DNA from: Bin87 sp965217175 | GTDB taxonomy: Bacteria > Chloroflexota > Dehalococcoidia > Lucifugimonadales > UBA3495 | Assembly: GCA_965217175.1 (NCBI GenBank) | Contig: OZ244251.1 | Coordinates: forward strand, 1,922,001-1,986,000 | Reading direction: 5' to 3' | DNA length: 64,000 bases | In this document: positions 51,417 to 59,783 of the stretch, piece after piece | How positions within the stretch are numbered: the first letter of the stretch is position 1 | How the letters are laid out: each line of letters opens with the position of its first letter | Position numbers and translations under genes: made by a program | The notes under the pieces: generated by a model | The model's database searches: none | The model's input: the letters and a program-made list of their open reading frames with translations, nothing else | Told to the model about the DNA's origin: nothing

Positions 51417-52436
51417 GTGAGACTGGTCATTCCCAGCGACGGTGAATTGGGCGACTCCACGCTCAATTTCCTGTCAGCTTGCGGCGTTAAGGTTAGCCGG
51501 CCCAACGCCCGGCGATACACCGGCTCCCTGCCGTCGTTGCCCGGGATCGATGTTCTGTTCCAGCGCACTGCCGACATCACCGACAAGGTGGAGGAAGGCA
51601 GCGCCGAAATGGGAATCACCGGTTTGGACCGGTTGATGGAATATCGGCACGATGAAGGCGCCGTCATCGCCGTGCTGGACGATCTGGAATATGGCCGGTG
51701 TGAGTATGTCCTTGCGGTGCCCGATTCCTGGTTGGACGTTACTTCAGTGGACGATCTGGCCGATTTGGCGCTGGAATTCCACGAACGTGGTCGGCAGCTG
51801 CGCATCGCCACCAAGTACCCCACACTGCTGAGGAGATACCTGTTCGAACGCGGGATTAATTTCTTCACCCTGGTTCCAGCCAGCGGAACTCTAGAGGCAG
51901 CCCCCATCGCCGGATACGCCGACCTTATTGCCGATCTGACCGCCACTGGCACAACGTTACGTGAAAACCGCTTGAAAACGTTGGAAGGTGGCACCATACT
52001 GGTATCGCAGGCTTGCCTGATAGCCAATCCCTGCACGTTGTCTCGTAATTCCGACGACTTGAGACTCGCGCAGGCGCTAACCGAAACCCTGGAAGCCCAC
52101 TTGCGCGCCGAACCTTACTACCGCATCACTGCCAACGTGCAGGGGCGTACCGCCGAGGATGTCAGCACCATGATCCTGGCGCGCCCCGATATTGCCGGTA
52201 TTCGCGGTCCTACGGTGGCGCGCGTGTTCAGTGTGCGGGAAGAAGATTGGTACGCCGTGTCGTTGTTGATACGCAAAGATCGCCTGTTGGACGCGGTGGC
52301 TCACCTGCGCGAATGTGGAGGCGTCGACATCGCTGCGGCCCAGCTCTCATACCTGTTCAAAGGCGAATCTCGCGCCTTCGGCCAATTCATGGATGTGGTG
52401 CAGGCGGTTAATGGGAGACAACTCAACGATGCCTAA
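51417..52436 (+). CDS. hisG: ATP phosphoribosyltransferase, long form with C-terminal regulatory domain
   Basis: First step of histidine synthesis. The 339-residue protein has the phosphoribosyl-binding core: DVLFQRTADI, MGITGLDRL, VASGTLEAAP-like ASGTLEAAPIAGYADLI, and ILVSQACLIANP. From about residue 215 it continues into a HisG_C-like ACT-type domain (YYRITANVQGRTAEDVSTMI, EEDWYAVSLLI). Such long enzymes are feedback-inhibited by His without HisZ. It starts at GTG 51417 after AGGTGG. Its end overlaps the next gene by eight bases. Confidence 0.92.
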   Translation: MRLVIPSDGELGDSTLNFLSACGVKVSRPNARRYTGSLPSLPGIDVLFQRTADITDKVEEGSAEMGITGLDRLMEYRHDEGAVIAVLDDLEYGRCEYVLAVPDSWLDVTSVDDLADLALEFHERGRQLRIATKYPTLLRRYLFERGINFFTLVPASGTLEAAPIAGYADLIADLTATGTTLRENRLKTLEGGTILVSQACLIANPCTLSRNSDDLRLAQALTETLEAHLRAEPYYRITANVQGRTAEDVSTMILARPDIAGIRGPTVARVFSVREEDWYAVSLLIRKDRLLDAVAHLRECGGVDIAAAQLSYLFKGESRAFGQFMDVVQAVNGRQLNDA

Positions 52437-53190
52437 TTTGCCGATGCACATTTACCTGTGTCAGCAGGTCGCCGAGGAGCTGGATTGGGGTTACGCATTC
52501 GACCACGCCGGCGCAGCCTACCTCGGCTCAACCACGCCGGACATACGCGCGATGACCAAATGGGATCGCGCCCGCACCCATTTTTCAGATCTTACGGTCA
52601 GCGAGGTTGGAGCCGGTGTGCGGCGAATGTTTACCGAACACCCGCGGCTGGCTGGATCGGACAATGCGCTTACCCCGAACACCAGGGCGTTTTTGTTGGG
52701 ATATGTCAGCCACCTGGTGGCTGACGAGGTTTGGATCACGACCGTGTTCCGTCCCCATTTTGGCAACGACGACCGGATTACCGACAGTGAAGTCGAGGCC
52801 CATATCTGGGACCGCGCCCTGCAGCTCGACATGGACCAGAGCGTTTTGAATGGCGATGTGGGTTTGTCGGAACACAACGCCGCTATCGCAGCCGTCGAAC
52901 AGATGCCGGCGCTTAGTTTTCTCGAGGATGAGTTGATCGACGAATGGAAGGGCTGGGTTGCTCGACTGTTGGGTTGGGATTTCACCTGGGAAAGGCTCAA
53001 GCGGGCAATGAATCGAATGTACCGCGACAACGAAGAGGTTCAGTTGGTGGTGGATGGGTTTCTATCCGACATGCCGTCCAGCTTGGACCGGGTTTATCAA
53101 CACATCCCGCGTGAACTGATCGATGCTTACCGCCGGCAGGTTGTCGACGAAACGGTGGTGCAGGCCAGGGAGTATCTCAGTGCGACTTAA
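52429..53190 (+). CDS. zinc-dependent phospholipase C-like protein inside the his operon
   Basis: A 253-residue protein with the pattern of zinc-dependent PLC (Zn_dep_PLPC) proteins: LPMHIYLCQQVAEEL, GAAYLGSTTPDI (GSxxPD), DRARTHF, and FLLGYVSHLVADEVWI with His and Asp ligands. No signal peptide is seen, so it is probably cytoplasmic and may act on small phosphorylated or amphipathic molecules. It overlaps hisG by eight bases and hisD by eleven, so it is translated with the his genes; nothing about its role in histidine synthesis is known to me. Confidence 0.75.
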   Translation: MPNLPMHIYLCQQVAEELDWGYAFDHAGAAYLGSTTPDIRAMTKWDRARTHFSDLTVSEVGAGVRRMFTEHPRLAGSDNALTPNTRAFLLGYVSHLVADEVWITTVFRPHFGNDDRITDSEVEAHIWDRALQLDMDQSVLNGDVGLSEHNAAIAAVEQMPALSFLEDELIDEWKGWVARLLGWDFTWERLKRAMNRMYRDNEEVQLVVDGFLSDMPSSLDRVYQHIPRELIDAYRRQVVDETVVQAREYLSAT

Positions 53191-54526
53191 CCTTGTGCGC
53201 GGGTTGGCAGCTGCCGACTCCGTCCTCCACCGGGTCGACCCTTTGGATCTCTCGACCCTGCCCGACGCCGTGCTGCAGCGAACTCGCCAGGCCTTCGGTC
53301 CTGATGCCACTCCGGAATCTGCCGTTTTGCAGATGCTACGCGACGTGCGATCCGACGGCGATTCGGCAATTCGCCGATACGCCCTGCTGTTGGATGGCGC
53401 TGAACTGGACTCCTTCCAGATTCCTCAACATGAAATCGACGCCGCCTGGGAATCCACGCCACAGGACCTGAAAAACGCGCTGGAACTGGCGGCGAAGCGG
53501 ATTACCGAATTCCATCGGGCCACGTTGCCGCGAGACTGGGTGGACCTCCAGGGCGGACTCGGCGAGTTGGTGCGCCCACTGGAACGAGTGGGACTGTACG
53601 CCCCCGGCGGTACGGCCGCTTACCCTTCCACCGTGCTGATGACGGCGATCCCGGCGCGGGTTGCCGGAGTGCGCGAAGTGTTGCTGACCACACCGCGTCT
53701 GGGCAACGCCCCCCTGAACCCCACGGTTCTGGCGGCGGCGCGCATCGCTGGCGTGGACGCTGTTTTCCAGGTCGGCGGCGTGCCGGCCATTGGAGCGTTC
53801 GCTTACGGCACCGAGAGTATTCCCAAGGTGGACAAGATTTGCGGTCCGGGCAACGTGTTCGTCGCTCACGCCAAGCGGATGGTTCAGGGCCACGTTGACA
53901 TCGACGGCGTGTTCGGCCCTACCGAAACCGTCGTGGTGGCCGACTCTTTCGCCAACCCGATCTTCTGCGCCGCCGATCTCATCGCCCAGGCCGAACACGA
54001 CCCGATGGCCACCGCAATCCTGGTTACCGACTCCGAATCACTGGTACGCGCGGTGGAGTCGGAGCTGGACGCTCAAATTTCCACCAACCCGCGTGCTGAT
54101 ACCATCCGTCATTCTCTCAAAGCTCAGGGGCAGGTTGTCCTCGTGGACAGTTTTACAGAGGCCATCGAGGTCGCCAACCGGCTGGCGCCCGAGCATCTCT
54201 GCCTCATGGTGGCCGATCCCTGGGCTTGGGCTGGCAGCGTCCGCAATGCTGGCGGACTGTATCTGGGAGAGTACTCGCCGGAAGTCATGGGCGATTACAT
54301 CGCGGGGCCATCTCATGTCATGCCCACCGGTGGCACGGCGCGTTTCAGCTCAGCTTTGAGCGTTCATCATTTCGTACGCACCATGCCCGTGGTAGGATTG
54401 AGCCCCGAACACTTCCGCGACCTGGGTGGCGCCGCCGTGCGCATCGCCGAGGCGGAGGGTTTGCCGGGCCACGCCGGCGCGGTACAGGCCAGGCTGGATC
54501 ATCTGGCCGCGCCCCGGGCTAAATAA
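53180..54526 (+). CDS. hisD: histidinol dehydrogenase
   Basis: Oxidises histidinol to histidine in two NAD-dependent steps. The 448-residue protein has APGGTAAYPSTVLM, QVGGVPAIGAFAYGT, KICGPGNVFVAHAKR, FGPTETVVVAD, the zinc ligands in AQAEHDP, the catalytic His in LAPEHLCL, and GPSHVMPTGGTARFSS. The start is GTG 53180 with GGGAG upstream. It is complete and overlaps the PLC-like gene. hisC follows 39 bases after its stop. Confidence 0.96.
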   Translation: MRLNLVRGLAAADSVLHRVDPLDLSTLPDAVLQRTRQAFGPDATPESAVLQMLRDVRSDGDSAIRRYALLLDGAELDSFQIPQHEIDAAWESTPQDLKNALELAAKRITEFHRATLPRDWVDLQGGLGELVRPLERVGLYAPGGTAAYPSTVLMTAIPARVAGVREVLLTTPRLGNAPLNPTVLAAARIAGVDAVFQVGGVPAIGAFAYGTESIPKVDKICGPGNVFVAHAKRMVQGHVDIDGVFGPTETVVVADSFANPIFCAADLIAQAEHDPMATAILVTDSESLVRAVESELDAQISTNPRADTIRHSLKAQGQVVLVDSFTEAIEVANRLAPEHLCLMVADPWAWAGSVRNAGGLYLGEYSPEVMGDYIAGPSHVMPTGGTARFSSALSVHHFVRTMPVVGLSPEHFRDLGGAAVRIAEAEGLPGHAGAVQARLDHLAAPRAK

Positions 54527-54565
54527 CCGGGGTTGGTTCATAACTCGCCAGGGGATTGTAATCTG

Positions 54566-55663
54566 ATGCCTGATATCGAAGATTTGCTGCTTCCTCACAT
54601 CCATGAGCTCAAAACCTATCAGGGTGTTTCGCCCAGCGAAACGCTGGCAGAGCAGGCCGGCATCTCGTTGGATAAGGTGATTCGGCTTAACGGCAACGAA
54701 AATCCCTACGGCCCTTCCCCGCACGTGGCCGAAGCGTTAGGAAACTTCCGCGACTACAACCATTATCCGGACCCTGCCCAGCGTAACCTGCGGGCAGCGT
54801 TGTCCGAATACCTGGGCGTTCCGGATGAAAACATAGTGGCGGGCAACGGCAGCGACGAAATCATCGACCTGCTGATGCGGATGTTCCTTGCTCCGGGAGA
54901 TGAAATCATCATTCCGGTACCAACATTCGGCATGTATTCCTTTTCCGCCGATGTGGCCGGAGCCAGGGCGATTTCGGTACGCCGCAATGATGATTTCGAT
55001 ATAGACATCGAGGCTATCACGGGGGCGATCACCCCGCGCACCAAGGCTATCTTCTTCCCGAGCCCCAACAACCCCACCGGCAATCTGGTGTCGGAAGCGC
55101 AATCTCGGGCGTTGCTGGAAACCGGGTTGCTGGTTGTGGCCGATGAAGCTTACTACGAATTTTGCGGCCAAACTTTGATGCACCTGCTGCCCGAATATCG
55201 GAACCTCGTCGTGTTGAGAACCTTCAGCAAATGGGCTGGCCTGGCTGGCCTGCGTATCGGCGCTGGCGCCATGGATCCCGATCTGGCGGCCACCATGATG
55301 GGAATGAAACCGCCGTACAACGTCAATCTTGCCGCCGAAATCGCGTTGCTGGCCTCCCTTGCCGACACCGGCAAGTTGCTGTCTCGCGTAGAATCCATCG
55401 TTGCCGAACGATCCCGGCTCTACGAACTGTTGGACGGTATCCCCGGAATTGAACCCTGGCCGTCGCAGGCTAATTTCATCCTTTGCAAGATGCCGGATGG
55501 TCGCGGCCTCGATGTTTACGAGGGAATGTGTCGGCGCGGTGTTTTCTTGCGCTACTTCGACAACGATCTGCTGCGGGACTATATCCGGGTCAGCGTTGGC
55601 AAACCTGAGGAAACCGATGCAGTAATCTCCGGTTTCAGGGCTGTATTGGGCGTGGATGACTGA
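54566..55663 (+). CDS. hisC: histidinol-phosphate aminotransferase
   Basis: PLP aminotransferase for imidazole acetol phosphate. The 365-residue protein has RLNGNENPYGPSP, the FPSPNNPTGN loop, ADEAYYEF, and the PLP Lys in TFSKWAGLAGLRIGA. ATG 54566 is chosen over 54533; AGGGGA lies ten bases upstream. Its TGA overlaps the hisB ATG (TGATG), so translation is coupled. Confidence 0.95.
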   Translation: MPDIEDLLLPHIHELKTYQGVSPSETLAEQAGISLDKVIRLNGNENPYGPSPHVAEALGNFRDYNHYPDPAQRNLRAALSEYLGVPDENIVAGNGSDEIIDLLMRMFLAPGDEIIIPVPTFGMYSFSADVAGARAISVRRNDDFDIDIEAITGAITPRTKAIFFPSPNNPTGNLVSEAQSRALLETGLLVVADEAYYEFCGQTLMHLLPEYRNLVVLRTFSKWAGLAGLRIGAGAMDPDLAATMMGMKPPYNVNLAAEIALLASLADTGKLLSRVESIVAERSRLYELLDGIPGIEPWPSQANFILCKMPDGRGLDVYEGMCRRGVFLRYFDNDLLRDYIRVSVGKPEETDAVISGFRAVLGVDD

Positions 55664-56277
55664 TGGTGTCCTCCGATAACGCTGCAAGAACCGCGACCCT
55701 CGAACGAACCACCGGTGAGACCAATATCTACGTCTCGGTGAATCTGGACGGCCAGGGTCAATATAACGTCGACACCGGCAACGGATTCCTGGACCACATG
55801 GTTAGCCAGATATCCAGGCACGGATTGTTCGACATCGAACTGCGCGCCAAGGGGGACACCCATGTCGGCTGGCATCACCTGGTCGAAGACACTGCCATCA
55901 TGCTGGGCCGGGCCTTCGGGCAGGCGCTGGGTGAACCCCGCGGAATTCGGCGGATGGGTCACGCCATAGTCCCGCTGGACGAAACGCTGGTAATGGTGGC
56001 AGTCGATTGGAGTGGTCGCCCCTACGCCACGGTGGATACTACCCTCGATGGCACCATGGTCGAAACGTTGTCGGGAGATCTGGTGGCGCATTTCCTGGAA
56101 TCATTTGCCGTAGAAGCGCGGATCAACCTTCACGCCAAAGTCCTGGCGGGCGTAAGTCCCCACCACAAGGCCGAGGCATTGTGCAAAGCGCTGGCACGTG
56201 CTTTGCGCGACGCCGTCGAGCCCGATCCACGCGCCGGCGGTCAGGTTCCCAGTACTAAAGGCACGCTGGATAGTTGA
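55663..56277 (+). CDS. hisB: imidazoleglycerol-phosphate dehydratase
   Basis: Dehydrates imidazole glycerol phosphate. The 204-residue, monofunctional protein has TGNGFLDHMVSQI, the first metal site GWHHLVED where most relatives have DDHHTVED, PLDETLVMV, HFLESFAVEARINLH, and HHKAEALCKALARAL. His and Glu ligands are kept despite the GWHHL change. It is the last his gene here; a stem-loop follows. Confidence 0.94.
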   Translation: MVSSDNAARTATLERTTGETNIYVSVNLDGQGQYNVDTGNGFLDHMVSQISRHGLFDIELRAKGDTHVGWHHLVEDTAIMLGRAFGQALGEPRGIRRMGHAIVPLDETLVMVAVDWSGRPYATVDTTLDGTMVETLSGDLVAHFLESFAVEARINLHAKVLAGVSPHHKAEALCKALARALRDAVEPDPRAGGQVPSTKGTLDS

Positions 56278-56305
56278 ACCGCAGGGTTGGTAAGACCCTG
56301 CGGTT
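56277..56305 (+). terminator. stem-loop after hisB
   Basis: AACCGCAGGGT (56277-56287) and ACCCTGCGGTT (56295-56305) form a perfect 11-bp stem with a 7-base loop directly at the hisB stop codon. The following bases are mixed rather than a T-run, so it may end transcription weakly or protect the 3' end. Confidence 0.6.
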
Positions 56306-56333
56306 ACTTCTCAAGAAGCGCTAGTGCAGCGGC

Positions 56334-57194
56334 TTATTGCCCGCTAACCGGTCGGCCGCGCCGGGCCAAAAATTCCGGGAATGCTTCTTCCGCCAATGTG
56401 CCGCGAAGCACGTTGGTGGTGAAATCTCTTTCGTTGGCCCACTGTTGTTCCAGGCTTCCGCCCATGTGCTGGAGCAGCAATCGCTTAATGCCGATCACCG
56501 ATGGAGTGTCGTTGGTGGCGATCTGAGTGGCAATGTCCATCGTTTTTTCGCGCAGGCGATAAACCGGAACCAGGTAGTTGAGCAGGCCAATACGATAAGC
56601 CTCTTCTGCTTCCACAACACGGGCTGTGAACAGTAGCTCTTTGGCCTGGGGCCAACCAACCTGATTGGTCAGTGTCCAGGTGGAATTGATGCGCCCATAG
56701 GCCGCGGCCAAAAATCGGAAACGCGCCGCGTCGGAACCGATGCGAATGTCCAGCGACGACGACAGTACCGAGCCACCGCCGTAGGCCAGGCCGTTGATCA
56801 TCCCGATCACCGGCTTGTCCGATGCGCTGACGTCATAGCTGCCCCGCTGGCGACGCGCCGATCGCATGTCCATATCTTCCAGCGCCAAGTTCCCGGCGTT
56901 CAGCGCGGCCTGGTCTTCTCGCTGCTCGTGGATGTCGCCGCCGGCGGAAAACGCCGGCGCCCGGGGCGAAGTGTCGGCGCCGGTGATGACTATGCAACCG
57001 ATCTCATCGTCCTCGTTTGCGCGGGCAACGGCGTCGTGCAATTCTTCCGTTAGCTGTCGGTTCATTGCATTCAGAACTTCGGGCCTGTTCATCGTTAGAA
57101 AAGCAACGTGGCCCACCTTCTCGCGGCGTCGGTCACCACTGCCTTCGAATTTGGATACACGCTCCTTTTCTGACAAAATATACTCGTAATCCAT
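56334..57194 (-). CDS. enoyl-CoA hydratase/isomerase family protein
   Basis: A 286-residue crotonase-fold protein. It has LTMNRPEVLNAMNRQ near residue 50, APAFSAGGDIHE (oxyanion hole, FSAGGD), GMINGLAYGGGSVLSSSLDIRI (second oxyanion site), and a C-terminal helix. The crotonase Glu positions read IRIGSDAARFRF, so one catalytic acid is not obvious. It probably acts on a CoA thioester but hydratase activity is uncertain. GGAGGAT lies before ATG 57194; the longer frame to 57278 lacks a ribosome site. Confidence 0.86.
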   Translation of the reverse strand: MDYEYILSEKERVSKFEGSGDRRREKVGHVAFLTMNRPEVLNAMNRQLTEELHDAVARANEDDEIGCIVITGADTSPRAPAFSAGGDIHEQREDQAALNAGNLALEDMDMRSARRQRGSYDVSASDKPVIGMINGLAYGGGSVLSSSLDIRIGSDAARFRFLAAAYGRINSTWTLTNQVGWPQAKELLFTARVVEAEEAYRIGLLNYLVPVYRLREKTMDIATQIATNDTPSVIGIKRLLLQHMGGSLEQQWANERDFTTNVLRGTLAEEAFPEFLARRGRPVSGQ

Positions 57195-57338
57195 TAATCC
57201 TCCTGCAAGCCGTGCAGCCCGCACTGTGATTTGACCGGCTGCACGGCAATTGTATTGGTACACGGCGAATGTAGTCAAACCGCAGTTCCCTATAGCGGAT
57301 TTGACATACCCCGCGGTGGCCCCGATGATATCAACTGC

Positions 57339-58796
57339 ATGGGTCTGATGAGCATCAATAACTCGTTGATAGCCGACCCGGCGACTAACCTCCGCCGGTC
57401 GGTCGTTGCAAGCGTGTGCCTGGGCCTGATTTGCCTGGGCATTTTGGGTTTACTGGCAAGCCACGCTCCCGTCAGCGCCCAGGACGCGCCGGTGTTTCTT
57501 CTGAAGATCGAAAAGATCATAAATCCGGTAAAAGCTCGCGTTATCGCCCGCGCGGTTGAGAAGGCCGAAGAAGCCGGCGCTCCCATGCTCCTGATCGAAA
57601 TCAACACCCCCGGAGGACTCTACGACAGCACCCGCGATATCGTCGGAACGCTTTTGGAGTCAAGTGTGCCGGTGGCGGTTTTCGTATCGCCAAGGGGTGC
57701 CCATGCCGGCTCGGCGGGTACCTACATCACGGCGGCCGCGCACATCGCGGTCATGGCGCCCGGCACCAACATCGGCGCCGCAACTCCGGTTTCCGGTGGC
57801 GGAGAGGAATTGCCCGAAACCCTGGCCGACAAGGTCACCAACGACGCTGCTGCCCTGATTCGATCCATCGCCGACGAACGCGGCCGCAACGCCGACGCGC
57901 TGGAAGAAACGGTTCGTTCCGCTGCGTCTTTCAGCGCCGCCGAGGCGGTGGAAGCCGGAATTATAGACCTGGTGGCAGACAACATTTCTGATTTGCTGAA
58001 CGCGGTGGACGGCCTCACGGTGGTCACCGCCGCCGGAGAGCAGCAGCTCGATACTGCCGGCGCCGCCACCGAACGCATCAACCTGCAGTGGCGTGAGCGA
58101 TTCGTGGATTTTATCGCCAACCCCAACATCGCATTCCTGTTATTGAGCCTGGGCGGGTTGGGCATCGTGTTCGAGATGATGACCCCCGGAACCATCGGCC
58201 CCGGCGTGGCTGGCGCCATCTTGCTGCTCCTCGCTTTCCTTGCGTTGGGTAACCTGCCGTTCAACTGGGCCGGCATCGTGTTCATCGCCCTGGCCGGCGT
58301 GTTGGCGCTGCTGGAGGTGTTTATATCCGGATTCGGGGCCTTGGGCGTCGGAGCCGTGGTCAGCCTTGTCGTCGGTGGACTTCTGCTGTTTGGCGGGTTG
58401 GGCAGCTTTGGCGGCATACCGGCGAACTTCCCGGACTTGTCGGTAAGTTTGTGGGTGCTGGGCAGCGTGGGCGGAATTCTGGCGCTCAGCGCTGGCTACA
58501 TCGCCTTTGAGGCGGTTCGGTCGCGCCGGGGTAATGCAGTAGCGGGTTCGGCGCCGGCCGTTGGCGACAGCGACGGGCGCAGCGAGGCAGGTCATCTCAT
58601 CGGGCAAACCGGTGTGGTAACATCAGCGTTAGAACCAAGGGGGATCATCGCTTTGAATGACGAAACTTGGTCTGCCATGAGCACCGAGAGAATATATGTA
58701 CCGGTCGGGCGCCCAGTGCGGGTTGTAGGTTCCGACGGTCTGATTGTAATGGTCGAGGAGATTGGCGGTGCGGGGGTGCCCGAAGGTCAGGAATAA
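57339..58796 (+). CDS. NfeD family membrane-bound serine protease (ClpP-like plus NfeD)
   Basis: A protein of about 485 residues. A signal peptide (VVASVCLGLICLGILGLLAS, with APVSAQ cleavage) is followed by a ClpP-like domain with INTPGGLYDSTRDIV and the nucleophile region HAGSAGTYI. Then come several transmembrane segments (IAFLLLSLGGLGIVFEMM and following), and a C-terminal NfeD/OB-like beta domain with IGQTGVVTSAL and PVRVVGSDG. The start could be ATG 57339 or 57348; no clear ribosome site. It is followed by an SPFH protein, the usual partner, 54 bases downstream. Confidence 0.9.
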   Translation: MGLMSINNSLIADPATNLRRSVVASVCLGLICLGILGLLASHAPVSAQDAPVFLLKIEKIINPVKARVIARAVEKAEEAGAPMLLIEINTPGGLYDSTRDIVGTLLESSVPVAVFVSPRGAHAGSAGTYITAAAHIAVMAPGTNIGAATPVSGGGEELPETLADKVTNDAAALIRSIADERGRNADALEETVRSAASFSAAEAVEAGIIDLVADNISDLLNAVDGLTVVTAAGEQQLDTAGAATERINLQWRERFVDFIANPNIAFLLLSLGGLGIVFEMMTPGTIGPGVAGAILLLLAFLALGNLPFNWAGIVFIALAGVLALLEVFISGFGALGVGAVVSLVVGGLLLFGGLGSFGGIPANFPDLSVSLWVLGSVGGILALSAGYIAFEAVRSRRGNAVAGSAPAVGDSDGRSEAGHLIGQTGVVTSALEPRGIIALNDETWSAMSTERIYVPVGRPVRVVGSDGLIVMVEEIGGAGVPEGQE

Positions 58797-58850
58797 CGAT
58801 AGAGACGCCACCAAATTCTGCTCGCGCATCGCGGGCAAGGAGACACAATT

Positions 58851-59756
58851 ATGGCCACCGGAATCGTAATCGTTCAACAATACCAGCGCATGGTGGTGCA
58901 GCGTTTCGGCACTTACATCGGAAACAAAAGTCCGGGCATACACCTGTTGATTCCGTTCCTTTACCAAGGCACCAAGGTGGACCTCCGCGAACGCGTAACG
59001 CGGGTTCCCACCCAGAAATACATCACCGTGGATAACGTGGTGGTAGACATGGACTTCGTAATCTACTACCGGGTGATGGAAGATCAGGTGGACCGGGCGG
59101 TGCTGGAGGTACAAAACTTCGAGCAGGCCGTTATCAACCTGGCCTTTGCCACCCTGCGTGCCGTCATCGGAGCCATTGAACTGGCCACCGCGCTGTCGGA
59201 ACGCGAACGCATCCGTGACGAAGTTCAACTGCGGATGGACGAGGTGACCAGCCGGTGGGGCGTCAAGGTTTCTCAGGTCGAGATCAACGAGGTTGACCCG
59301 CCCCAGGGCGTGAAAGCTGCGATGGAACGCCAGAAATCTGCCGAAGCCATTAAAACCGCTGAGATCACCGAGTCAGAAGGTCAGCGGCAGGCCCAGATCA
59401 ACCGCGCCGAGGGTGAAAAGCAGTCTGCCATCCTGCAGGCAGAAGGTCTGCGGCAGGCGGACATTTTGCAGGCCCAAGGTGAACAGCAGGCCACTGTGCT
59501 GCGCGCCGACGGGTTCAGCGCCGCACTGGAACGCATCTATAATGTAGCCAGAACCGTCGATGCCCGCACCATGAGCCTGCAATATTTCGACACGCTGAAG
59601 TCCCTGGGCTCCAGTCCGTCAACCAAGTTCATCTTCCCCATGGAGTTCACCTCCATGCTGTCCCCGTTCCTTGGGATGGGCAATAACAACCAGGGCGGCG
59701 ACAACAACTCCAACGCTAGCGGCAACTCCGACGGCAACGATAACAACCGCCAATAA
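58851..59756 (+). CDS. SPFH/stomatin-prohibitin-type protein
   Basis: A 301-residue SPFH (band 7) protein: VDLRERVTRVPTQKYITVDNVVVDMDFVIYYRV, NFEQAVINLAFATLRAVIGAIEL, SRWGVKVSQVEINEVDPPQGV, and a coiled-coil rich in Glu/Gln/Ala (about 175-230). The N-terminal hydrophobic hairpin of stomatins is weak or absent. The C-terminus is a low-complexity Asn/Gly/Ser/Asp tail after residue 275. AAGGAG lies nine bases before the ATG. Pairing with NfeD suggests a role in membrane organisation or quality control. Confidence 0.88.
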   Translation: MATGIVIVQQYQRMVVQRFGTYIGNKSPGIHLLIPFLYQGTKVDLRERVTRVPTQKYITVDNVVVDMDFVIYYRVMEDQVDRAVLEVQNFEQAVINLAFATLRAVIGAIELATALSERERIRDEVQLRMDEVTSRWGVKVSQVEINEVDPPQGVKAAMERQKSAEAIKTAEITESEGQRQAQINRAEGEKQSAILQAEGLRQADILQAQGEQQATVLRADGFSAALERIYNVARTVDARTMSLQYFDTLKSLGSSPSTKFIFPMEFTSMLSPFLGMGNNNQGGDNNSNASGNSDGNDNNRQ

Positions 59757-59783
59757 GCGATTCGCTCGTGGCTGCTCGCCGGT

